A DNA stretch of 64,000 nt from Sipunculus nudus (Eukaryota > Annelida > Sipuncula > Golfingiida > Sipunculidae), in assembly GCA_026874595.1 (NCBI GenBank), contig CM049314.1, positions 26,419,729 through 26,483,728 on the forward strand, read 5' to 3'. Shown one piece after another: positions 12,336 through 23,538 of this stretch (its first letter is position 1; every line of letters starts with the position of its first letter). The notes beneath the pieces were generated by a model. The model worked only from the letters and a program-made list of their open reading frames with translations, was not told the origin of the DNA and ran no database searches. The position numbers were made by a program, and so were the translations under genes.

Positions 12336-12874
12336 TTCTCCACTGTTACATAATCTGATGTCAAGGTCGGGATTGAATCGAATTGCAGCTCCACCAACAA
12401 TACGATTTGACCGACATATGCACTAAAACTTGAGATGACTTCTGCGTGGCTCACTGATACATATTTGATCTTATTTGTTAGAACATGACATGATGACGGA
12501 TCCATGAAAATTTGTTTTTAATTGTTCTGTTATATATAACAGCAACGTTTATTTTCTTTCTCTGTTGGTGTTAGGTACCTCAGTTATTGGCACTGATTGT
12601 ATTAATTCATGGTGTGCTTTAGAAACATTATGTCCATTTTTTTTTCATTTTCATCTTTATATCGGTCATGACAGAAATGTGACTAACCTGGGTATTTGCT
12701 AACTGTTCGTGACCTACTCCGGTGGAGAGATTTTGTACAAGGTTCAATGGGGATTCAGCCATACTGTTTGTGATAGCAGCTGTTATTGTGGTAATAAAGA
12801 GTCCTGTTTCCCAAAATAGTTTTTATAGGTCTGTGTACTCGTTGATCTGCTTTTGACCCTCTTCTGGTTACATA

Positions 12875-13006
12875 ATGCCACTGCACGAATATGAGAGAAA
12901 GAACACTTGGATCCAAGCAGCTAGGCGGCAGAAGCCGGACGGATTTACCTGGACTCCAGGGAAAAGTGACATATCATGCGGGCGTCATTTCTTCTCAGGC
13001 AAATAA
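12875..13006 (+). pseudogene. THAP zinc-finger fragment
   Basis: A 43-codon frame beginning ATG holds NTWIQAARRQ, then FTWTPGKSD, then SCGRHFFSGK. The order W...FTWTPGKSDxxCSxHFxSG is that of the second half of a THAP DNA-binding domain (the last Cys and His of the C2CH zinc site). The first C-x-C half is not seen upstream, so the domain is incomplete here. THAP domains occur in host transcription factors and in P-element-type transposases; which source applies is not decidable. Coding-like sequence resumes at 13483 after a repeat-like interval. Confidence 0.6.
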
Positions 13007-13039
13007 TGCTTTATTTAATAATATTACTATTAGTTATTG

Positions 13040-13400
13040 AAATCCAAAGATGTTTTGGATGAACCACTGAACAACTACTGGTAGTACCTAGAATATTTCT
13101 TACTGGGAAACCACTGTTGAAAGTACCTTTATGATATTATTATAATTAACTTTAACCATAGGAAACTATGGTCTGTGTTGGGATTAAAGTGTTTGATATA
13201 TAGTATAATACTAAAGTATACATAAAACAAAGCCCTCGGGTTTTTTTGTAAAATAAGGTGTTAGACATTATTACTTGGCATTACAAAATTAACCAAAATT
13301 ATTTACAATGGTTAACTTCTTACGATTACGTCAGGAACTTAGATATAACCAGAAACGGCCACTCACAGAAAATTTAATTAAGTTTCTCAAAATATAAGAA
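13040..13400 (+). repeat. Dispersed repeat, copy 1 (partner at 34.3-34.6 kb)
   Basis: The sequence from GGGAAACCACTGTTGAAAGT to the GGCCACTCACAGAAAATTTA region corresponds collinearly to 34.30-34.62 kb (GGCAACCACTGATGGAAATA ... GGCCACTATTAGAAAATTTA). It separates the two THAP-linked pieces, so it may be an insertion. Confidence 0.6.
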
Positions 13401-13482
13401 TTAAATCATTCTCTTAAGCCTTTACCAGAAAAAAAAAACAGTATCATGTTTAATAGAGGGGCGAAAAAAGTCTGTTTCCAAG

Positions 13483-13808
13483 CATCCAAACGTGCCATCT
13501 GTGATTGTCCAGGCGCCTTCTTCAAAAGAGGAGACGTATAAAAAGACTGATCACATGAGAGAAGTTACTGTCACAAAAGAGGCACGGCTTGGTTGAGGAC
13601 TCTTTCTAGTGTGCTTCTACTGTTGAAGTTGATCCTGTCCAAATAACACCAGAAACTCCACCACATCATTCTACTGATCAGCGACCGGAGAATGATCAGA
13701 CCAGCACCGGTGCTGTAACATGTCACCCCACCATGACAACTTCATCATCCCCTTACAAAGAAATGCTACATGGTGAAATTCCAAATTTCAAACATAGAAA
13801 GGAAAAAT
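13483..13808 (+). pseudogene. Coding-like sequence downstream of the THAP fragment
   Basis: One open stretch (13483-13596) reads HPNVPSVIVQAPSSKEE and further charged residues. PSV after the zinc site is common in THAP proteins (xxPSVF). A second stretch in another frame (about 13613-13808) is rich in P, T, S and Q with VDPVQITPETPPHHSTDQ, a low-complexity linker style. The second starts right after CTCTTTCTAG, which could be a splice acceptor or a chance stop. So this is either an exon pair or a frameshifted pseudogene. Confidence 0.4.
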
Positions 13809-14081
13809 ATACAAGCTAAATTCAATAATATTTTTAATCTTAAGTTTGGCGTAAATTTCTTAAAGGTGATTTCAAAAAGACGAATTACTATATTGGCGTT
13901 CCAACATGGGCACTTTTTTCTTCATTTATTTTCCCCATCTCATAAACTTTATTAAACTCATTCAAACCACAGACAGTTAGCACATGAATGATTTTCTTAT
14001 TATACTGGTTTAACTGAATACAACAGGACCTTCCAAGATATTACTTATCTGTGTGACATCTCCAGGAGGAAATTAACCTAT

Positions 14082-15125
14082 GTGTTCTACAAATGGTTAG
14101 ATGTTATGCATGATAACTTGAGTTTCTTGGACTTCCGGTTTAACATGGCTGACTGGGGCAGCACGCGAGCCGAGCTCTCTACATCAAAGGTAGTTTTTAA
14201 GCGTTATATAGCAGAAATTTCTACAATAAAGACACTCTCAGAAAGTAGAACAAACCTTGTAAACCAGGAAACAAGAGATACGCCAGAAATGGATAAATAC
14301 ATGGAGCAAACAGAAAAGAAAAAGCAGAATTGGCGAGCAGGAGACCTCGATACCAGAGGTCAGTGACCCAATTATGTCGACCATTGAAAACAAATGCATC
14401 CAAATGGAACAGTCCTTGAAAACAGAGTTAGAGGAATTTAAAGAGTCAATGAAAGGGGACATACAAGAGAACGTAAAAGAGGTACAGAAAAAACATTCAT
14501 GAACAGAAAACGGATGACGTTACACACAGTGTAGTATATTCCCAGGCTTAAATAAAGACATTGAAAACTAAACTGGAAAGCGCAGAAACCAGAAATGAAA
14601 CACTGCAGGCCGAGCTAGACGCAATTAAGACGGAGAAAAGAGACACAGAAGATGAATTCATGAAAATAAAAACAAAACTCGCAGAAACTGAACGCCACAG
14701 CAGAATGTATAACCTATGGTGATGGGAGTTGTAGAAGAAAAGATGAACATTGTGAAAAAGTTTTTAGCAAAGTCGATCCGAGAGCAAGGGCTCAAATAGA
14801 GGACATGTTACAAACCATTGAGGTGGCGCACAGAACAGGGATTAAAAAAGGGAGTCAACAGGCACATAATTGTTAGATTTTAAAACGGCCAGTGAGAAAC
14901 AGTCTACTGAAAGCCCAAAAGCGCACGAGGAGACCGATTTGGGAAAGCTTCTTTGCTGAGGACCTCACCAAAGAAGATTATCTTATTAAAAAGAAAGCTG
15001 GCCCCCAGATGAAAGTGGACCACAGAGATCACCAGAAGGTCCGTTTCTATAGAGGACGCCTAATAATAAACTTCAAACAAGTGCCTATTAACAAATCCGG
15101 TCCGCAAGCCAGTCAAATCGATTGA
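14082..15125 (+). pseudogene. L1/Tx1-type ORF1 protein remnant
   Basis: ORF1 of these retrotransposons is an RNA-binding chaperone. The likely start is MADWGSTRAEL at 14145. A heptad-like K/E-rich coiled coil runs from about 14340 to 14700 in a second frame (TLKTKLESAETRNE, ELDAIKTEKRDTEDE). The RRM/C-terminal part follows: IEVAHRTG (about 14815), then LKRPVRNSLLKAQK, FFAEDLTKEDYLIKKKA and KVRFYRGRLIIN (14885-15080). That order matches the ORF1p RRM plus CTD. At least three frame changes and stops break it. No ORF2 follows directly; the next 150 bases belong to another repeat. Confidence 0.75.
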
Positions 15126-15286
15126 TCTCAGAATTTCTATTGTACTTCGGACGAACTTTCCGCCCATTCCGAAGACCTTGCCTCGTCTTCGGGTACTCCC
15201 GGTCGAGGAGTCCCGAATGGCCTTTGCATGCAGCCAGCTTGGACAGGAGAGACTTTTGTTAAGAGAGACTTTATTTTGTAGGCCGC

Positions 15287-15446
15287 CCTTATTGACACAC
15301 GGGGTGTGTAAATAAGGTCCAGCTATTGACACACGGTTTAACTGCGCATGCGTCAAATCTGTCACACTCCCACTAGATGGCAGGGCGTTCAACGTGTGTC
15401 ACTAACACCCCCGTCGTGATACCCGAAACCGTGTATCAATAACGCG
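15287..15446. repeat. Small inverted-repeat unit with TTATTGACACACGG ends
   Basis: Forward copies of the motif occur at about 15288 and 15323 (ATTGACACACGG). Reverse-complement copies occur at about 15391 (CGTGTGTCACTAA) and 15430 (CCGTGTATCAATAACG). The same motif frames the unit at 18.6 kb. The interior is GC-rich relative to the neighbourhood. Confidence 0.55.
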
Positions 15447-16270
15447 AGTTGTTGTTACTAGGCCTATAGCAAGTCTTAATTACCGGGCCGTGTAGGAGAA
15501 GTGGTGGCTTTTGACTAATCAGGTCCTTTGATCTCTGACACATATGTTTAACATTTATAATAGTTTACACTTTCATCGCCTAGGTATATTAATAAGTTTA
15601 AAACCTATTTTCATCAGGCGGGGTACTACTAATTTCGGGGATGAAAATTACATCCCTGATGAAAATTATTTATCTCATTTCAAAATTTTAAATATATTCA
15701 AAAATTTAAAATAAATATAATTTACATACATATATCTCTTGTTTTATTCAATATCATTTTTCTAATCAGAAAATAATAAACAAGGATAATAGGAACAAAT
15801 AATCCTTATTTAAATTAATACAAAATAAAGTAAGTTAATCATAGTTTCTTTTGAATAAATACACAAACTTTATAAGCACATCGATACCGAATAATTAAAT
15901 AATTGCAAATAAACTGGAGAAGTGGATACTTTATTACTCTAATTATAATACAGATGTAATAACTGGGAATTTTGTGACATTCTTCTTTATGAAATGTATA
16001 CTTTCAAGATTTTCACGATGTAAATTGGACATGTTCAAAATCAGAGGAACAAACTGAAAATGAAATTGGCTAAGTTACTACGAGCCATGGAATGGTCATA
16101 TCTTTAACAACAACTCATCATCGTGGCCGGATCGATTATAGAATAAATATCATGTGATAAAATTCAAAACAGAGCTCCCCGTTACCTTTTTAGTGTTCAC
16201 AGGTTCTGCATGTGAATTTGCTGCTCTAAAAGAGACATTGGTTGTTTAACAAGTAGATATATTATTGAGA
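15447..16270. other. AT-rich DNA, nothing recognised
   Basis: A small GGGATG-AAAATTA-CATCCC hairpin lies near 15638-15656. No coding signal. Confidence 0.5.
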
Positions 16271-16280
16271 TGTTACGGTT

Positions 16281-16838
16281 TTGGAATCACTATGGATTAC
16301 ACAAGTCTTAGCGCCGCATTGCCAACCTAATCTGAAACAGAAGTTACGTTCTGATTATCAACATAAATGGTTTGAACAATACCGATCAGTTCCGAAATTA
16401 AGATTTTTTATCAGTTTTTTTTCAGCACTCAGTGCACGGCACATAATTAGGCTAAGTATATACGTTAAAAAGTATATGGCCCGATCGACGACAGCAAAGT
16501 TCAGTCTACTTGCTCGGCTTTGGTGTGGGATACTTGCGCTGAGAAGTGAAACTGACAGATGTCAGACACCATATATAGGCTGATACCACCCAATAAATAC
16601 AGGAACCTTAAAAGCAAGGGGCTGTCTCATATGTAAAAACGGTGACGTCGAAGATGAGAGGCACAATGGTTTTGAATGTCCTATATTATACGAACCCCTA
16701 ACAATTATGTATGATAAAACATCTTACACAATTACGCAGTTTCCTATACTTGATAAAACAAATTCATTTGTTTTATTTCCTAAATTGCGACGGCAAGTTT
16801 TTGGTAGAATACTTGGTCCGCTGTTGGAAAAAGTGTAA
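16281..16838 (+). pseudogene. Non-LTR retrotransposon ORF2 C-terminus with zf-RVT
   Basis: The first frame (16281-16583) ends with LLARLWCGILALRSETDRC, close to the KFRCGxLPLRxETGR signature of retrotransposon C-termini. A second frame gives CLICKNGDVEDERH and FECPI (16623-16680), a C-x2-C ... H-x5-C zinc-binding (zf-RVT) pattern, then a LRRQVFGRILG helix. A stop and frameshift separate the two. The reverse transcriptase is absent. It is a 5'-truncated copy. Confidence 0.7.
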
Positions 16839-17039
16839 AAATTAACTTTTACGCCGTTAGAAAAAAGGAACAACCCATACACTCTAATGATGTTTATGAT
16901 TTTGAATATCTACCACTAAGTATATACTGTATTTATATTTGAGTTGACATTTATGAGCCCAAACGGGACTATATAATAAACATACCATTATATATAAACT
17001 AGTAATAAAACCTGCAAAGAAAATCCAAACAAGAGAAAA

Positions 17040-17735
17040 CAAGAGAAACATTTAATCACTCCAGACTTAGTAGTTAAGAAATGGAAACAAGAATTAATTG
17101 ATATATCAGAGGAGATTGTTTATATGGGATTCTCCAAGATTTATGATACAACAATTTTCGTACAAATTAGGAATTTTCAGTTTTATGTACTACAACGTCG
17201 GGTGACGTTAAACCCATTTCTTCATAGACTGAATGTAATTGATTCTCCTACTTGTACCTTTTGTAAATTAGAAAGAGAAACATTATCACATATTTTTGGA
17301 ATTGTTCTTTTGTCGCTAACTTGTGGTTAAAAGTACAAGAGGGTTTGAATAGTTCGTCATTAAACTCCTCCGTTGAATTTTCAGTATCTAAAGTTCTGTT
17401 AGGTTAAAGCGAAGATAGATGGTTATAAATGCTAACACTGGTTGTAAAAAAGTATGTTTATAATTGCAGATGTCTCAAAATGTTACCGAACTATCATGGA
17501 TGTATAAGCTATGTTCAGCAGATATATTCAAGAGAAGATGTAATCGCTAAGAAAGGAGGTAAATTAACTCAACATTATTAAAAATGGGAAAACCTTACCT
17601 ACCAGCTTTCCTCTACATGAATAATCTTCAAGATTAAATGTAAATTGTTATCGAAATATTAATTTCTATATGTATGTGTGTATGTATGTACTGTTCCGTT
17701 ATGCATGTACTACGTTTGTGTAATGAAAAAAGAAA
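17040..17735 (+). pseudogene. Second L1/Tx1-type ORF2 C-terminus and 3' UTR
   Basis: Upstream of the open frame the sequence reads TPDLVVKKWKQELIDISEE in style. The 68-codon frame at 17124 then carries IRNFQFYVLQRRVTLNPFL and CTFCKLERETLSHIF, the zf-RVT half of L1/Tx1 ORF2. A frameshift near 17297 shifts NCSFVANLW into another frame. The region to 17735 has TGTATG repeats and an A-rich end that fits a 3' UTR plus tail. This belongs to a different family from the 16.3 kb fragment. Confidence 0.7.
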
Positions 17736-17739
17736 GAAA

Positions 17740-18600
17740 ATCCAAACAATTCATCATGCTATATAAAATATACACAATTAATATACACAATATAAACACG
17801 TTAAGATACGGACACAAACATGCATACACATTTTTATAATATACAAAATATATCGTACATAAATATCCAAGAAAGTTCCATATAAAATTAAATATTCCAA
17901 AACAGTCTTCTTCAGTATCATCCTTCTCGACCTTTGAACAGTGTTTCCTAATCGTCTGCATGCCCTGCCATGCCAGGGGTCCTGGATGAGGTAAATATGC
18001 AACCAGAGAATTTTTAAAGGCTTGTTTCATTTATTATCTTTGACGCATTATTTTCAAATTTTTATTATTCTATAATAAGAAGAAATGGATATCTATATAA
18101 GAATAACTACCATATTTGATATGTAATGACTAAATGTGCTCAAATTAGTCAAATATAGCTTGTACAATGCAATGCAGCGTTTTCTTAGCGACTTTATCAA
18201 TATCAACGTCATGCATAACGTTATGGTGGTACATCAAAGTTTGAGCCGATAAATTCGACTTAGGATCCACAATGACTCTCAAACAACACCACCTTTCATA
18301 AAATGCTTATTTTTTTGTAAAATTATACATCTCTTGTATATTACAGAATATTACTTTGTTTATGATTTGCAATAAAGATGGAAAAAAGGCCATTGGAAAA
18401 AAAATTAAATACACACCCTGAAAAAAACCTGTTACAATAAGAAAAAAGAAACGTCTTCGCAATGATAAAAAAAAACATATTTCACGAGGCCCAATTTCCC
18501 TGGTGGCCTTTGAAGTGACGTGGCCCTTTGGTCTAGGACACCAGTGATCAAATTGATTAACTGGGGCAACGGTGCGCCAGCTTAATCGCGGTACGCTTGA
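17740..18600. other. No gene recognised
   Basis: Minus-strand frames of 106 and 146 codons here (17710-18030, 18307-18747) are low-complexity or translate repeat DNA. No domain seen. Confidence 0.5.
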
Positions 18601-18607
18601 CTGACCA

Positions 18608-18724
18608 CTGATGACACACGGTAACCGTGACTCCCAATTCTCCGTACCCGAGACTGCAATACACGGTAACCGAGACTTCCAAATCGAGGTAACCGAGACT
18701 TTCGGACCGTGTGTCAATAACCAC
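18608..18724. repeat. Inverted unit with internal GGTAACCGAGACT minisatellite
   Basis: The ends are TGACACACGGT (from 18612) and ACCGTGTGTCA (to about 18717), the motif seen at 15.3 kb. Between them a 22-26 base unit recurs about four times: GGTAACCGTGACT, GTACCCGAGACT, GGTAACCGAGACT, GGTAACCGAGACT. Confidence 0.65.
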
Positions 18725-19350
18725 TCCGAAACCAGTAACATGGACAATACCGCAAGCTGATTTGTTTGATTTCCTGCACAACAGTGTTAAGATATTTATT
18801 CAGACCGCCTTTCGGTAACTTTGTCAGTTAAGGTTATGGTAGACATTTTTTTTTCTAACAATGTTGAGAGCAATTAATGTAAACTGTCAAAAGGTAGATT
18901 CCCCCACACGAACGATAGTACTGATCAGCCAGTGATCCTTCTATGGGACTATCGTCTTGTTTTGGACTACTATATGTGAATATCACTTTGATTAACCTTT
19001 GTGTTCATACTAGTTCAGGGGATAATTGCCAACATGTTAAACCATCAGCAATGTTAATATATCAGATAAGCTTTGTGAGGAGGCCATTATAACCGAGAGA
19101 CTGAGACACATTGTACAGGTTTTCCATGCAAATTAACAGTTTTTTTTAATAAAATAATATACGCTTCATATCAATGAATTCCTTATATGTATTATACAAT
19201 ACACATATGTTGTGATGCACTGACTGAAAGATTGTCAACACAGATCGTACAGTCTCTACACATAATATAGAATACATAGAACATTTACAATTTAAGAAGA
19301 AACTGCCTTAAGTTTATCCTGTGCAGCCTTCGGCCCACTTTGTCCGAGAT
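18725..19350. other. No feature recognised
   Basis: Only a small ACGATAGT...ACTATCGT hairpin-capable pair (18912-18955). Confidence 0.5.
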
Positions 19351-19351
19351 C

Positions 19352-19352
<1 letters not shown>

Positions 19353-19403
<51 letters not shown>

Positions 19404-19421
19404 ATATATATATATATATAT
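19353..19421. repeat. (TA)n microsatellite
   Basis: TA run interrupted once by CAA. Confidence 0.95.
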
Positions 19422-20979
19422 GGATCCATTTTTTTACTAGGTATATATGGATTATTAAGGGGAGATCATCGATTAATTGATAGTGCAAATGTAAGCAAAG
19501 ATTTGTTAGACTAATTTAAAGTGCAACTTTTATTTATGGGAAATGTTACATAAATTTGAATATACGCAGCACAATTATATAATTTTTGAAACGACCTACC
19601 TTATCATCTAGATTGCGTTAATTGTTCAATATAAATAAAATACACATCGTTGAGCATAATGACAGAGTAAATATAATCTGTATTGAGTAAGTATGTAAAA
19701 GTGGTCATGCAAACAGGCAACAAGATATGCAGAAATATATTACCGGTACCCAGATACCTATTTAATAGGGTACATAATATAGCAGATAAAAAACAATAAA
19801 AAGAGAGGTAATGCGGATACTTTTTATACACTTGGCTAAAAAAGATTCATTAAACAGTTTCAACAATAAAATGGTTTTGAATTGCTACTTATGGAATACA
19901 CATTTAAAGATTGAAGGTTAAAAGCTCACTTACTAGACTGAGCTGAAAGCATTTTATTGAGAATCTAATATTGATGTTTAATTGCTATACTCCGAATCAT
20001 AATTGTTAAAGATATAAAGTCCACTATAAATTAAAACAATAATAATATGTTACTGTTGTTTTTGTTTGATAAATAGTCCTGGATATTTGCATAGATGTTG
20101 GTATATTTTTAACATGGTTGAATATATGTGTAGATACCAGTAGTCTGCATATTTTAGGAATTCAGATAATCAATTACCACAGATCCTTATGGAGAGTGAA
20201 TGTATTTTTTAAACACAAAAAAATGTATATATACTGAATAGGGTAACTATCTTTTTGTCTAGTTATTTCACTGCACTAAATGGTATTGATACAAATATTT
20301 AAAAAAAAACAGGGCGCACAATTACCACATGAATTCACTTATATTCATATCATACACTACCATATATTTAATACTTTGTAAAACTTTCAGTACAGCTCTG
20401 GATATACTTCAATTTGGTGTGTTTTAAACTTATCTTTAGTAGAACAAGATAATGATAATTTTTATCTAGTATCTCTCCTTTTTTCACTATTGTACCAAAA
20501 TGGTCATAGATACTGTCAATATAGATTCTGGTAAAAAAACTTTTTTCTTAAGTAGGTTAACATACTAATTATGTAAAAACCTCTTAATCTTTGCTGAGCC
20601 AAATATCATTAAAAGAGGGTTAGATAACTGTATCCTATCCCTTAGAGTAAAAATCAAGTTGAAAAGTATTTTACCTCATGGAGATGATTGTGCTATATAT
20701 ACTATTATGCTATTTTTTAGACATATCTGAGATGGATCTTAATGGATTTTGTTTACAAATGAATTTCAAGACAGAGCAATCTCACTTATGGGATATTGAA
20801 TTTGCATGCCTTTGTTATGCATGAAATGTTAATATTAGATGAGATGGTACAATATCAGATGATATGTTAAAATAAGATGAGAATGCTAAGCTTCTCATTC
20901 GACAACTTTCATTATTATATTATACGATATTTTGTATTAGAGATTCTGTTCAATCTTGAACCTTTATGTATGCACAGAG

Positions 20980-20980
<1 letters not shown>
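19422..20980. other. AT-rich DNA, nothing recognised
   Basis: No coding signal above chance. Very AT-rich. Confidence 0.5.
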
Positions 20981-21030
<50 letters not shown>

Positions 21031-21050
21031 TATATATATATATGTATATG
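20981..21050. repeat. (TA)n microsatellite
   Basis: TA run with AAATA and GTATATG interruptions on the right. Confidence 0.95.
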
Positions 21051-21599
21051 TTTAAACATTGTGTATATACTGAAGTGTATTCCAGTTATATACTTTAGTA
21101 TACTCCAGTTAAAATTAGAGTATATAGCTAGATTTACACTCAACTTTACAAAATATCCTCTAAAATTATATATAATATTTAAAATATTGACATCCAGCAT
21201 CACAACTTTATCCTGTTGATATTCCATATTACTAAGCTACAACTCATTGTTTTTTTTTTCAGCCTAGTGCACGTTAATGTAACAACATATTATAATCTTT
21301 AATGTATGTATTTTAGTCAAATCTTTATGATAAGATTACCATTCAGGATGAGGAGTTAGACTGTTTCATCAGGTTGAAACATTTTAATTTAAAGACTAAA
21401 TTTTCTTGGGAGATAAGTCACATAAATACATACCTGATAATCATGGAATATTAATATTAATACTAGGCAAATGATGTAAACATTAGTTATAATCACCTAA
21501 ACAGAGTGTAAACATGAATATATACTTATAAATTACTTTATAAACACCCTCTATGATGGACTTATGGTATATCAATACTCAGTCCAGTGGTTAACTTTG

Positions 21600-22285
21600 T
21601 GTTACAATGATAACTTCATAGGAATCTGACAGATTTTCACAAAAAATCATCTTCTTTATAACCAATAGATTTTCCTGACTGAGTTTGAATGTGAGCAAAA
21701 TAAACTAATTCCTAATGAGGTCTGAGGGCCCCAAGTTTCTTTGTGAGGCCATCATGTTAACTAAATGGGAACATGATAAAATTTAATGAAAATACGCATG
21801 CACATAATGAGAGCAGAAGTCACTAGACCTTGATGGCACTGAGAGGCCTCACCAAATATCTGATCAACTTTCATAAAAGCTATAAATGTTAACCAATAGA
21901 GTTTCTACCCTGAATTAATTTTGAAATATTTAAGCAGGCAAGAGGACACCAGGCTATTCTTAGGGCCTGCTAATCTTGTTATATCATAGCAACGATTTAC
22001 CTGACTTGATAGAATTTCACAAACTCCATAAACTTTTACCAACAGATTGTCTTGCCCAAGTCCATTATAACACAATAAATTACCAGGAATATTGCAGACG
22101 TTAATGAAATTCAACTCTCATTGAACTAATATATTGAACTCCCCTTAAATCCATATTTATTTAATGAGGTCAGAGGTCAACAGATTCTGATGGCACAATG
22201 ATGATGCCAAAATCTAATAGATTTATTCTATTAAACTCATTATAATTATTTACCAATACAGATTTTACTTGATCTAAAGTCTCAG
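21600..22285. repeat. Diverged tandem repeat, about four units
   Basis: An anchor resembling TTACCAATAGATTTTCCTGA recurs at about 21660, 21893, 22036 and 22251, each preceded by a TTTCATAAA/TTTCACAAA-like string and spaced 143-232 bases. GAGGTCTGAGG/GAGGTCAGAGG motifs recur between them. The units are too diverged for exact boundaries. Confidence 0.5.
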
Positions 22286-22757
22286 CAAAATGCATGTATA
22301 TTACTTGGGTTAGGGTTCACAAAACATGACATGTTATGCATCCTGGCAGGACTACTGTATCATTTGTTCATATAATCTGCCAGATAAGATAAAATATATT
22401 TTTATAACTCAAAATTTTTGTTAGATTACCTTGTTTATTGTTAAAAGTGTTTTTTTTTTATCATAAACATAATAAAGAACTCCGCTGATAAGTAGTCAGC
22501 ATTTGAAAGGTAATCTTTCTGTTGCAAGATGCAGCAGAAATTATTACATATTACAATTATTACACTTGGAATCATATTATCACGTCAAGTATCTGTTATC
22601 ATCAATCTTACGTAGTTTCTTTTGCTAACTGTATGTTTGTCATAGTTGTTTTATGTAATATGGGTACATTAATGACCAAAATTGAATTAATATTTATTTT
22701 AAATCATTTGTAAAAAAAATAATAAACATAGTACCTATATTTCTAATACTTTTCAGA
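22286..22757. other. No gene recognised upstream of the L1 element
   Basis: No ORF1-like frame is found before the endonuclease start, so the following element appears 5'-truncated or has lost ORF1. Confidence 0.5.
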
Positions 22758-22762
22758 TAATA

Positions 22763-23538
22763 TCATTGAATGCAAGAGGACTGGCCAGTTATTTTAAAAG
22801 GAGAGAAGTTTTTCATAGGTTAAACAAGTAAGAATGTCACATTTTTTTTTTTACAAGAGACTCATACTACTTCAAAATGTGAAAATAAATGGAAATCAGA
22901 ATGGGTACATCAGATATATTTTAGCCACGGCACTAACCAGGCAGGAGGGGTATGTACATTAATTAAAAACAAAACTGGATTAGAGATGAAAGGTGTAAGA
23001 AGGGATAATCATGGAAGATATTTATATTATTAATAAAATGATAGGTCAACATGATATCTCCTTTGTTAACATGTATGCACCAAATAAGGATGAACCATGT
23101 TTCTTTGAGGAACTTATTAATGATATCAGCACCAACTGCACAGGCAATTTAAAAATAGGTGGAGATTTTAATATAACTCTTAATCCTAACTTAGATAAAA
23201 AGGGTTGGCATTCTAAAAGTCACATGAAATCTAGAAAAGTGATAAGCCATTGGATGGAATTTGAAGAGTTATCGGATATCTGGAGATTACAACATCCCAA
23301 CCATGTAGAATATACCTGGCATAGATATCTTCCTTATTCTGTATTTTGCAGACTAGACTTCTTTCTAATTAATGATAGCCTAATAAGTTGTATAAACCAA
23401 TCTGAAATTGAAGCTGGGTATAAAAGTGACCATTCTTTAATTACAATAAACATGGCAATAACAGAACATCAGGATGGACCAGGTTTCTGGAAATTAAATT
23501 GTACGTTATTAATGGATCAGTGCTATATTCCAAAATAA
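22763..23538 (+). pseudogene. AP-type endonuclease domain of L1/Tx1 ORF2
   Basis: SLNARGL (22763-22783) and LQETH (22851-22865) lie in two frames. The open 175-codon frame from 23011 then holds NMYAPN (residues 20-25), GGDFN (50-54), YTW (101-103), RLDFFLI (114-120) and SDH (139-141). These are all the catalytic and metal-binding boxes of the exonuclease-endonuclease-phosphatase fold, which nicks target DNA for priming. Only two frameshifts near the start break it. The ATG at 23011 is internal to the domain, not a true start. Confidence 0.85.

Larger units (their letters stand above)
10067..12420 (-). mobile_element. Degenerate L2/CR1-like non-LTR retrotransposon
   Basis: Reading down the minus strand, the pieces appear in the order expected of an L2/CR1-type ORF2: endonuclease with GDSN and SDH boxes, linker, reverse transcriptase N-terminal part, motif A, motif B, and a C-terminal tail of the kind that ends CR1/L2 proteins (FKHKHGRAPS and following). 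Frames change several times and stops intervene, so no functional protein is possible. The YADD catalytic box is missing: the expected GYADDH position now reads GYPIKP. The ends are not resolved; no target duplication or tail was found. The clade is assigned from memory of family motifs. Confidence 0.75.

Noticed and set aside
15060-15392. 110-codon minus-strand frame
   Set aside because: It runs antisense across the end of the ORF1 remnant and the inverted-repeat unit.
15612-15665. CTGATGA strings on both strands near a hairpin
   Set aside because: There is no GAAA at hammerhead spacing. The hairpin stem is only six pairs.
18307-18747. 146-codon minus-strand frame with repeated ESRLPC-like strings
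   Set aside because: The protein repeat is a by-product of the GGTAACCGAGACT DNA repeat. The rest is low complexity.
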